Below are positions 6,703-13,972 of a DNA stretch of 25,613 nucleotides, in pieces. The stretch is from an uncultured Bacteroidales bacterium. GTDB taxonomy: Bacteria; Bacteroidota; Bacteroidia; Bacteroidales; UBA4417. The number at the start of each line of letters is the position of its first letter. The first letter of the stretch is position 1. Made by a program: the position numbers and the translations under genes. Under the pieces are notes generated by a model that ran no database searches, was not told where the DNA came from, and saw only the letters and a list, made by a program, of their open reading frames with translations. Location: assembly GCA_937965665.1 (NCBI GenBank), contig CALCJE010000026.1, positions 1 through 25,613 on the forward strand, written 5' to 3'.

Positions 6703-8481
6703 ATGCCCGGGAGTAAATTTTACCAGCGAATTCATTCATGGAGGTTACGACATATCGCTCCTCGTAACTTCGTATTGATTCTTAGCCTGTTAGTCGGTTG
6801 CCTGGGCGGATTCGAAGCCATTTTGCTTAAAAATGCGGTTTACATGGGGCATTTGCTGCTCATGAACGTGATTTCTATCAAAAGTTTTAACCTGCTGTAC
6901 CTCATTTTACCATTTATAGGAATTCTGATCTCTTATCTTTATGTAAAATACGTTGTTAAAGACAACATCGGCCACGGCATCAGCCGGGTACTCCAGTCTA
7001 TTTCCAAAAGCAACAGCATTATCAAGGCCCACAATATGTATACTTCCATGATAGCCAGTACCATTACGGTTATTTTTGGAGGAAGTGTGGGGCTCGAGGC
7101 GCCGACTGTATTTACAGGTTCAGCAATTGGTTCAAACCTGGGGCGCTACCTGCGGGTTGATTATAAAACCATAACCTTGCTGGTAGGATGTGGAGCTGCA
7201 GGGGCTATTGCCGGAATTTTTAAGGCACCCATTGCAGGTGTAATATTTGCAATGGAAGTGCTGATGCTCGACCTCACCATGGCCAGCCTGATCCCGCTTA
7301 TGATATCCTCAACAGCTGGGGCTATACTGGCTTATTTCTTTATGGGACCCGCTGTATTGTTCTCGTTCGAAGTTACGGCACATCCGTTTACCATGCATAA
7401 CCTTCCCTTTTATGCTTTGCTTGGGTTACTTTGCGGTGTGGTGTCGGTTTACTTTACCAAAGCCAACATGTCTATCGAAAAGCAGTTCAGGCGGATCCCG
7501 AGGGGCGGACTGCGTATGATTGCCGGTGGATTAATTACAAGTTTGCTGGTATTTTTGTTCCCGCCTTTATTTGGCGAAGGTTACGAAACGCTGAATAACC
7601 TGCTTGACGGGAACGGCCTGAAACTCCTCGAAGGGAGTATCTTCGCATCGATGGGAAACAATTATTTCCTGCTGCTGCTCTTCCTGGTGTTTATACTTAT
7701 ATTTAAAGTAGTGGCCATGTCGGCTACCACAGGTGGCGGCGGAGTTGGAGGGGTATTTGCACCATCGCTCTTCATGGGTGGCGTAACCGGTTTTTTCCTG
7801 AGCAAATTTGTGAACTTCTTTCTCAACGGACGGTTGCCCGAAAGTAACTTTGCGCTGGCTGGAATGGCCGGTGTAATGGCTGCTGTAATGCATGCCCCGC
7901 TAACAGCCATATTCCTGATCGCCGAAATAACCGGCGGGTACCAGTTTTTTGTGCCACTCATGCTCACATCAGTGGTGGCGTACCTCACCATTATCCCTTT
8001 CGAGCCACATTCCATTTATACTAAAAGGCTTGCCGAAAGCGGCGAATTGATAACTCATCATAAAGATAAAGCTGTACTATCACGTCTTTCCATCGAGAGC
8101 CTTATCGAAAGAAATTTTATAACTACATCGCCCGATGTTACCCTGGGCGAATTTGTAAAACTGGTTGCCAAATCACAGCGAAATGTTTTCCCGGTAATTG
8201 ACGAAGAAAATAATTTCCTGGGAGTCATTTTTATCAACGACATCCGGCATATTATTTTTGAACATGACCAGTACGATACCGTATACATCCGCAACCTGAT
8301 GTATATGCCTGATACGCTGATTGAATATAATGCCACCATGGAAGATGTGGCTCAGAAATTTGCAGAAACCTCGCACTACAACCTGCCGGTGCTGAAGGAT
8401 GGAAAGTATATCGGATTTGTTTCGCGTGCCAACGTATTCTCGGCCTACAGAAAACTGGTAAAAGACTTTTCGAACGACTAA
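6703..8481 (+). CDS. ClC-family chloride channel/transporter with paired CBS domains
   Basis: This 592-residue inner-membrane anion channel or Cl-/H+ exchanger has a hydrophobic region (residues ~20-435) with the ClC selectivity motifs. The first is GHGIS (90-94). Next is GGSVGLEAP (126-134), in which Glu132 corresponds to the gating glutamate of GREGP in other ClCs. The third is GGVFAPSLFMGG (349-360). The cytoplasmic C-terminus holds two CBS repeats (~465-520 and ~530-585) that usually bind adenine nucleotides. Whether it is a channel or an exchanger cannot be decided from these motifs. The start at 6703 is the only in-frame ATG after a stop at 6676. The gene is transcribed divergently from the CDF exporter; a joint role in ion homeostasis is possible but unproven. 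Confidence 0.94.
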   Translation: MPGSKFYQRIHSWRLRHIAPRNFVLILSLLVGCLGGFEAILLKNAVYMGHLLLMNVISIKSFNLLYLILPFIGILISYLYVKYVVKDNIGHGISRVLQSISKSNSIIKAHNMYTSMIASTITVIFGGSVGLEAPTVFTGSAIGSNLGRYLRVDYKTITLLVGCGAAGAIAGIFKAPIAGVIFAMEVLMLDLTMASLIPLMISSTAGAILAYFFMGPAVLFSFEVTAHPFTMHNLPFYALLGLLCGVVSVYFTKANMSIEKQFRRIPRGGLRMIAGGLITSLLVFLFPPLFGEGYETLNNLLDGNGLKLLEGSIFASMGNNYFLLLLFLVFILIFKVVAMSATTGGGGVGGVFAPSLFMGGVTGFFLSKFVNFFLNGRLPESNFALAGMAGVMAAVMHAPLTAIFLIAEITGGYQFFVPLMLTSVVAYLTIIPFEPHSIYTKRLAESGELITHHKDKAVLSRLSIESLIERNFITTSPDVTLGEFVKLVAKSQRNVFPVIDEENNFLGVIFINDIRHIIFEHDQYDTVYIRNLMYMPDTLIEYNATMEDVAQKFAETSHYNLPVLKDGKYIGFVSRANVFSAYRKLVKDFSND

Positions 8482-8500
8482 AACTGGATATTTTTTTGCC

Positions 8501-8533
8501 ATGCCTGCAACCCGAATTTTCAGGTTCAGGCAT
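8501..8533. terminator. Possible bidirectional terminator between convergent genes
   Basis: ATGCCTG plus AACC (8501-8512, one bulged C) pairs with GGTT plus CAGGCAT (8523-8533) in an 11-bp stem. It lies between the ClC gene and the convergent DUF255 gene, overlapping the latter's stop. A run of T precedes it on the plus strand (A-rich on the minus side), but no strong T run follows on either strand. Confidence 0.4.
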
Positions 8534-10547
8534 TGTTTCTGATAAGTTCAACGGCTTCTTCCACCGTTTCGGTTGGAAGTAAACATCGTGTTCCCGAACA
8601 AACATAAATCAGCGTTTTCCCTTCCACAAAACGATCAGCAAAATACGGAAGACTGCTTGCGGTTTTGCTTCCGAAAATCATAGTGCCTGGCAGGTTTTTC
8701 AATTTCAGCTCGCGGATGCGTGCCACACAGTCGGGACCTGTAACCGCCACCACGTAAGGATCGCGTATTGCCGAAAGCGCCAGTGATGCCCAGTTGGAAT
8801 ATGCAGCCGGCGAACGAGAGAAACGGTTCTCCATGGCTGATATCATTTGCCTGGATTTTTTAATATAATCGTTGTTGTGAAGAAAAATCCCAAGGGTATT
8901 CAGCACCCAGGCCATGGTTGAGTTGCCGGAAGGAATTACCCCGTCGTAGATTTCAATTTTTCGTGCAAAAACCTGGTTATCCGCATTTTCGGAATACCAG
9001 AAAAATCCTGAATGCGTATCGTAAAAATGCGTATCTACATATGCGGCAAGCAATCCGGCTTCAGTCAGCCAGTGTGCATCAGTGGTTATCGTGAACAGAT
9101 CAATAAATGCCTTGCAGGTAAATGCATAGTCGTCGAGAAAAGCGTTAACCTGCGCCCGACCTGGTTTCCAGGTATGGAATAAGCCATTGCCGGGCCGTTT
9201 CATATTGTTTACCATAAACCGGGCTGCCCGCAAAGCCAGTTGCAGGTATTCATTACTTCCAAAAGCAATGTGGGCATCAACCAGCGCGCTGATCATCAGG
9301 GCATTCCACGATACCAGCATTTTATCGTCGAGCGCAGGAGGTGTCCGTTCCGACCTAGCTTTGAGCATCTGTGATCTACAATACGCTGTTAATGAAGCCA
9401 ACTCTTCTGCCGACAGGTAATGCTGCTGGGCGAATAAGTCATCGCTTTCCACCCGTAATAAAATATTCCGCCCATTTTCCCATAGTCCCTTTTTCCCGAC
9501 ACCATAATATTCGCCACCCAGTTCGGCATAGTGCCCGAGCGCTTCGGCAAACTGATCCTGTGTCCAGGTATAAAACAGGCCTTCTTCCCCCTCGCTGTCA
9601 GCATCCAGGGCCGAATAAAAAACACCTTCGGGAGCGGTAAGTTCCCGATCGATAAAATCAATGGTTTGCTCAACAATTTCTTTGTAAAACGGATTGTTAT
9701 TTTGCATCCAGGCTGCTGAATAGAGACTGATCAGCTGGGCATTATCGTAAAGCATTTTCTCGAAATGAGGCACTTTCCAGGAAGTATCAGTCGAATACCG
9801 CGCGAAACCACCGCCAGCCTGGTCGTAAATTCCGCCACAGGCCATCTTTTGCAGGGTTAGTTCGACCATTTTGAGAGCAGTTTCGTTTTTGGTATGAACG
9901 AAATAATCAAACAGGAACCTGATTACAACAGGCAAAGGGAACTTCGGCGCTCCCTGTAAACCGCCCTCCTGCATATCGAAACCTGAATGCAAGCTGTTGA
10001 ATATAGCTTCAAAATCCGCGTGGGTAGTTTTGTTTTCGGGCTGGTCGTTTAAAATGTAGTTCTGCATGGCAACCCCATTGGCAATTTCGGAAGCCTGTTG
10101 TTCAAGTTCTGAATACCGGTTCCGGAAGAGCTCGTGTACATTTTCGAGCAATTGCCGCCATTGTTCGGGCCGGAAGTAAGTCCCGCCCCAAAAAGGCCTG
10201 CCATCGGGCAAGGCGAAACAATTCAGAGGCCAGCCACCACTGCCATGCAACTGCTGTACGGCATCCATAAATACATGATCCACATCGGGCCGCTCCTCCC
10301 TGTCAACTTTCACACAAACAAAAAATTCGTTCATCACACCAGCAATCGATTCATCCATAAAGGATTCGTGCTCCATTACATGACACCAATGGCAGGAGGA
10401 ATAACCAATGCTGATCAGCAATGGCTTACTGAGCCGGCGCGCTTCTTCAAAAGCTTCGTCTCCGTATGGAAGCCAGTTAACCGGGTTGTGGGCATGTTGC
10501 AGCAGGTATGGGCTCGACTCGTGAATAAGCTGGTTGGTGTGATTCAT
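8526..10547 (-). CDS. Thioredoxin domain-containing protein, YyaL/DUF255 (SSP411) family
   Basis: This 673-residue protein has no signal peptide. The N-terminal ~160 residues form the DUF255 thioredoxin-like domain, starting with the family's NQLIHESSPYLLQHAHNPV block. It contains the redox motif SSCHWCHVM (Cys52, Cys55) and then GGWPL and F-WGGTYF. The remainder resembles an (alpha/alpha)6-barrel glycosidase-like region, with motifs GGIYDQAGGGFARYSTD, WKVPHFEKMLYDNAQL and DDKMLVSWNALMI. Length matches the family (~650-700). The molecular function is not established: homologues are called thioredoxin-domain or spermatogenesis-associated proteins. It stands alone, convergent with the ClC gene. 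Its upstream region holds period-8 repeats and no clear promoter. Confidence 0.93.
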   Translation of the reverse strand: MNHTNQLIHESSPYLLQHAHNPVNWLPYGDEAFEEARRLSKPLLISIGYSSCHWCHVMEHESFMDESIAGVMNEFFVCVKVDREERPDVDHVFMDAVQQLHGSGGWPLNCFALPDGRPFWGGTYFRPEQWRQLLENVHELFRNRYSELEQQASEIANGVAMQNYILNDQPENKTTHADFEAIFNSLHSGFDMQEGGLQGAPKFPLPVVIRFLFDYFVHTKNETALKMVELTLQKMACGGIYDQAGGGFARYSTDTSWKVPHFEKMLYDNAQLISLYSAAWMQNNNPFYKEIVEQTIDFIDRELTAPEGVFYSALDADSEGEEGLFYTWTQDQFAEALGHYAELGGEYYGVGKKGLWENGRNILLRVESDDLFAQQHYLSAEELASLTAYCRSQMLKARSERTPPALDDKMLVSWNALMISALVDAHIAFGSNEYLQLALRAARFMVNNMKRPGNGLFHTWKPGRAQVNAFLDDYAFTCKAFIDLFTITTDAHWLTEAGLLAAYVDTHFYDTHSGFFWYSENADNQVFARKIEIYDGVIPSGNSTMAWVLNTLGIFLHNNDYIKKSRQMISAMENRFSRSPAAYSNWASLALSAIRDPYVVAVTGPDCVARIRELKLKNLPGTMIFGSKTASSLPYFADRFVEGKTLIYVCSGTRCLLPTETVEEAVELIRNNA

Positions 10548-10669
10548 GATTGTATTGTTTGTGCTTGAAACATGAGGAAAGGTAAATGGTTCAATGATGC
10601 TGATTTGTATAATTGGATTACCAGGATTTGAAGAGTTTACCTTCGGTGAGCTCGCTTCGCTCGGTTGAA

Positions 10670-10741
10670 GATTTTCAGAGTTAGAGTGTTACAATGTTTC
10701 AGTGTTACATTGTTTCAGAGTTTCAGCGTTTCAGCGTCATT
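10670..10741. repeat. Degenerate period-8 tandem array
   Basis: Nine consecutive 8-nt units can be read in phase, for example gtgttaca, atgtttca, gtgttaca, ttgtttca, gagtttca and gcgtttca. Positions 3-8 of the unit (mostly GTTTCA or GTTACA) are conserved and the first two vary. Confidence 0.8.
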
Positions 10742-10800
10742 GAGAGGATGAACAACGAAGCAACAATGTTAAAAATCAGCCAGCTAAGCAGGCACATTCC

Positions 10801-10952
10801 GCAATCCAAAATCCCTGCCTGCTGACGCAGTCAGGCAGGCGCAATCCGCAATCCGCAATCCAAAATCCGAAATCCAACATCCCACATCCCACATCTAACA
10901 TCCCACATCTAACATCCCACATCTAACATCCCAAATCTAACATCCCACATCC
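10801..10952. repeat. Degenerate period-7 tandem array interrupted by a palindrome
   Basis: Sixteen in-phase heptads occupy 10841-10952 with the pattern NNNATCY. The composition drifts from gcaatcc through aaaatcc to alternating aacatcc/cacatct. Two more heptads (10801-10814) lie on the other side of a 26-nt palindromic insert (10815-10840). The array begins immediately downstream of the sialate esterase stop codon. Confidence 0.85.
10814..10839. repeat. GC-rich palindrome inside the heptad array
   Basis: CCTGCCTG (10814-10821) pairs perfectly with CAGGCAGG (10832-10839). Inside, CTG/CAG can extend the stem past a bulge. It interrupts the heptad repeat as a discrete insert, like a small mobile palindrome. 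It could also end the esterase transcript, but it has no T run. Confidence 0.6.
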
Positions 10953-10958
10953 AATCGG

Positions 10959-13094
10959 CTACTCAACCACTATTTCATCCATAAAAATCCAACACTTATA
11001 CCCTGCACCGGGATGCCATGCCGGGCAGACGCCCTGGTTGCGGGCCACAAATTTTATAAACCGGATCTTGCTGTTGACCGCAAATGTAAAGGGCCTGACA
11101 ACAAATCCTTTTATTTCTTTCTCTGTGGAAAAAGAACTTTCACCTACTTTGCGGTAGGTGATCCCATCATCGGAAACCTCCACCTGTACGAGCCTGGGCA
11201 AAAAGACCCATGCGTTATTTTCCGACAGGAAATTACATTTTATATTTTTCACCTGCTGTATGGCAGCCAAATCAAGCACTATATCCAGGTCATTGCCCTC
11301 AAAACCTACCCAGGCAGCATCGCGCCTGCCGGCATTACCAAGTACGCCATCAACCAGGCTTAGCAGTTTTTTTGGATCGTTTTTATCCGTCTCCCCTGAA
11401 TTTATTACCGCTCCAAGAGCTTTGTTACTCAACAGTTTCCAGCTATTGATGTTTGCCGACAAATAACCATCACGCGCAGGAACGGCATATAATGTTCCTG
11501 TTTTCCCGGCCGGTATGGGCGACAGGAAACGGGGAGCGTTTTTGGTGGGCACTTTATTAAAATCGTAATAAATATCAGTTTCCCTGGCAGTAATGGAAAG
11601 CTGGTATGTCATTTTACGGGTTTGGTTATCTAATTGAGGCTGCAGCGTCACGTCACTCGTAATCAGGTCCCAGTCGTCGGTACGGAAGGATGGTGCCGGC
11701 AGTCCCGAAGCATTGAAAAGCGTGGCTTGCGATGTATTGGTAAAAGCATACCGGGCTGCAACAGGTTTGTTAACTTTCCGAGAGTAAAGCACCAGCTTTT
11801 CGCCCATAACTTTTACCGTTGCCGGGTAAAACACCCGGTCGGAGCCGGCAATGGTGAAATTATTATTTGTATTGCTAACCAGTTTCAGGGTGCGTTCAGC
11901 ATATTGGAATGAAAGGATCAGCTCATTACCCGATATTTTCATATCTGTATAAACAGGGCCTGAAAAGCTTTCCCCGGTTTTTCCGTATGTTTTATCCAGG
12001 GCCCAGAGCGCAAGCCTTTTACCCACATCAAGTTTGTTTTTGGGATGTATATCATTGATATTATCTACCAGGTCCATGGTTACAGCCATCCCGGTGTTGG
12101 GAACTGAAAGACATTTCAGCTGGGCTTCGCGTAATAAGGCGCCGGCATAAGGTTCTTCGTAGGCAAAAGGAGCAATTTGTACGAAATAGAACGGGAAATC
12201 GCCCAGTCCCCAGGCGTTCCGCCAGGAGGTGATCATAGTTTTCATTAAGGCAGGATAAAGCCTGGCATCCATTATATTGGATTCACCCTGGTACCAGATG
12301 GCGCCCTTAATGGTATAATTTAACAGCGGATGAATCATGGCATTGTACAATACACCGGGAGTTCCGGGCCACCATTGGCTACCGTTAAAATGATTCAGGT
12401 AAAAGCCCAGGTCGGGTTCTGCCCTGATGCTTTCTACGGGAGTCCAGACTTCAGCCGGGGTTCCTCCCCAGGCAGTGGAGATGAGACCAACAGGCACACC
12501 AAGTTTTTCGTTCAGGTAAGCCCCGTAAAACCAGGTGGTAGCACTGAAATCATTAACAGTATTTGTATCGGCAGTACGCCAGCTTCCCTTGCAGTTTGCC
12601 AGGGGCACAGCCGAGGTATCCCTTCCGACCGTAAACAACCGAACATCCGCATATTTGCCACTGGCTACCTCGCTGCGCACTTCAGGTTTATAATTCTTCC
12701 ATCCGCCAAGCCCGCGCATGGTAAATTCCATATTTGACTGGCCCGAACATATCCACACCTCTCCTATCATGATATTGCCGATGGTGATCGAGTAATCGGT
12801 ACCGGTAAGGGTCATTTTGTAAGGGCCTCCGGCTTTGGGAGTATTGAGGGTAGTTTTCCAGTTTCCTGAGGCCGGGGTGGTGGTAATAACAGGGGCATTC
12901 TGCCAGCTGGCCTGTATAACAATTTTCTCACCGGCATCGGCCCAGCCCCAGACATTAATGGTCGCATTTTGCTGTAAAACCATATTATTGCCGATCAGTG
13001 CCGGAAGACGGATGGCACCGGATACACTGAACGGGGCACTCATTCCTGCAAGCAAAACCAGGCAGGCTAAAAGAATACGATTACTTTTACCCAT
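10959..13094 (-). CDS. Secreted sialate O-acetylesterase with hexosaminidase-type C-terminal tail
   Basis: This 711-residue protein has a signal peptide (residues 1-26, cut after VSG). The SASA/SGNH-type esterase core (~105-370) removes O-acetyl groups from sialic acids or related glycans so that other enzymes can cleave them. The core shows WICSGQSNME with nucleophile Ser120, AIWYQGESN (264-272) and DIHP with Asp348 and His350 as likely acid/base residues. The C-terminal ~230 residues are not usual for this family. Residues ~490-560 resemble the small beta domain after GH20 hexosaminidases, and residues ~570-711 resemble a discoidin (F5/8 type C) carbohydrate-binding domain. The protein probably acts in the periplasm or outer envelope. 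No other glycan-degradation gene is adjacent, so it is not in an obvious polysaccharide utilisation locus. Confidence 0.92.
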   Translation of the reverse strand: MGKSNRILLACLVLLAGMSAPFSVSGAIRLPALIGNNMVLQQNATINVWGWADAGEKIVIQASWQNAPVITTTPASGNWKTTLNTPKAGGPYKMTLTGTDYSITIGNIMIGEVWICSGQSNMEFTMRGLGGWKNYKPEVRSEVASGKYADVRLFTVGRDTSAVPLANCKGSWRTADTNTVNDFSATTWFYGAYLNEKLGVPVGLISTAWGGTPAEVWTPVESIRAEPDLGFYLNHFNGSQWWPGTPGVLYNAMIHPLLNYTIKGAIWYQGESNIMDARLYPALMKTMITSWRNAWGLGDFPFYFVQIAPFAYEEPYAGALLREAQLKCLSVPNTGMAVTMDLVDNINDIHPKNKLDVGKRLALWALDKTYGKTGESFSGPVYTDMKISGNELILSFQYAERTLKLVSNTNNNFTIAGSDRVFYPATVKVMGEKLVLYSRKVNKPVAARYAFTNTSQATLFNASGLPAPSFRTDDWDLITSDVTLQPQLDNQTRKMTYQLSITARETDIYYDFNKVPTKNAPRFLSPIPAGKTGTLYAVPARDGYLSANINSWKLLSNKALGAVINSGETDKNDPKKLLSLVDGVLGNAGRRDAAWVGFEGNDLDIVLDLAAIQQVKNIKCNFLSENNAWVFLPRLVQVEVSDDGITYRKVGESSFSTEKEIKGFVVRPFTFAVNSKIRFIKFVARNQGVCPAWHPGAGYKCWIFMDEIVVE

Positions 13095-13111
13095 AGATTC
13101 TAATTTTTACG

Positions 13112-13143
13112 CAAAGCTAAGGTTAATGTTTGCCTGAATAAAA
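13112..13143 (-). promoter_or_regulatory. Promoter of the sialate O-acetylesterase gene
   Basis: On the minus strand TAGCTTTG (13119-13112) matches the TAnnTTTG -7 consensus. A 20-nt spacer separates it from TTTT (13143-13140) in the -33 position, one base from TTTG. The predicted transcription start is only ~10-12 nt before the start codon. Confidence 0.6.
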
Positions 13144-13323
13144 TTTTAGAAAGGGAAAATTGCTTCCTGGAGCAGAAAGAGCCGGAAAGAACATCCGTTC
13201 AATACCTGCTTAGGTCATAACCCGGTTTTGCCAGGTACAGCAGTTTTGAAAATTTTGTTTATCTCAACATTTCAGCTTCCTGTATGTTAATAATAAACCA
13301 AAAATTATCAACCTATGAAAACA

Positions 13324-13337
13324 GTTACAATTGTAAC
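13324..13337. promoter_or_regulatory. Perfect 14-bp palindrome, possible operator
   Basis: GTTACAATTGTAAC is a perfect dyad lying about 100 nt upstream of the DUF2237 gene. It could be a regulator binding site. No adjacent regulator gene or second copy of the site was seen, so the role is open. Confidence 0.3.
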
Positions 13338-13434
13338 ATGCTTCTCGGTTGTGATCCCTGAGTTCAACTTTTGATTGAATCGATCAGGACTCATGTTCCA
13401 GGAAACCACCCAACATTAACCAAAACAGGTTTTT

Positions 13435-13821
13435 ATGCACACAAATATATACGGAGAAGCTTTAATTCCCTGCAGCAACTCGCCACTAACAGGTTTTTAC
13501 CGGAATGGCTGCTGCGATACCGATAAAGATGATGTAGGCGTACATTCGGTATGCGTAATCGTTACAAAAGAGTTTCTTGAATACTCTAAAAGCATTGGTA
13601 ATGACCTTATTACCCCGATGCCCGAGTGGCGGTTTCCAGGTCTTGTTCCGGGCGACCGCTGGTGCCTTTGTGCTTCGCGATGGGTTGAAGCCTGGCATGC
13701 CGGCGTAGCCCCGAAAGTGGTATTGGAAGCTACCCACGAAAAAACGCTCGACCATATCCCTATGGCGGAATTAATAAAACACGCCCATAAGGAAGAAAAG
13801 CTTTCGGGAAATGACAATTAA
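13435..13821 (+). CDS. DUF2237 family protein
   Basis: This 128-residue cytoplasmic protein of unknown function matches the DUF2237 family along its length. Recognisable blocks are GEALIPCS, PLTGFYRNGCC, VGVHSVC, GNDLITPMPEW, FPGLVPGDRWCLCASRW and VVLEATHEKTLDHIP. Conserved cysteines (in PCS, NGCC, CLC) suggest metal binding or redox chemistry, but the family has no established activity to my knowledge. It is encoded alone; the next gene starts about 150 nt downstream on the same strand. Confidence 0.9.
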   Translation: MHTNIYGEALIPCSNSPLTGFYRNGCCDTDKDDVGVHSVCVIVTKEFLEYSKSIGNDLITPMPEWRFPGLVPGDRWCLCASRWVEAWHAGVAPKVVLEATHEKTLDHIPMAELIKHAHKEEKLSGNDN

Positions 13822-13972
13822 TACCTGGTTATGAGATAGCCTGACCGGCCTTTTCCTGTTTTTCGTTATATTTTTTTCGGGCTCTGCCTGTAACTTAAAC
13901 TGCATGTATACGTCATACAGAATCATAATCCTTTTCATTTTCAGCCTTTTAATCCTTAAAACCAGCAATAGT

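Larger units (their letters stand above)
10548..10958. other. Intergenic region with short-period repeats
   Basis: About 410 nt between two minus-strand genes with no coding frame worth naming. It holds a period-8 array (10670-10741), a hairpin (10814-10839) and a period-7 array (10801-10952, interrupted by the hairpin), each listed separately. The interval 10742-10800 shows nothing recognisable. Confidence 0.7.
13095..13434. other. Intergenic region upstream of the esterase and DUF2237 genes
   Basis: This 340-nt spacer between divergent genes contains the esterase promoter, a perfect 14-bp palindrome at 13324-13337 and a 17-codon plus-strand frame starting at 13315 (MKTVTIVTCF...). The frame overlaps the palindrome and looks like chance. 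No plus-strand promoter matching TTTG/TAnnTTTG was found for the DUF2237 gene. Confidence 0.5.

Noticed and set aside
10801..10952. CRISPR array
   Set aside because: Units are 7 nt and contiguous with no spacers, so this is a tandem microsatellite-type array.
13904..13972. Upstream start for the S9 peptidase
   Set aside because: It would add a hydrophobic stretch in front of a complete lipoprotein signal; the ATG at 13973 gives a normal signal peptide.
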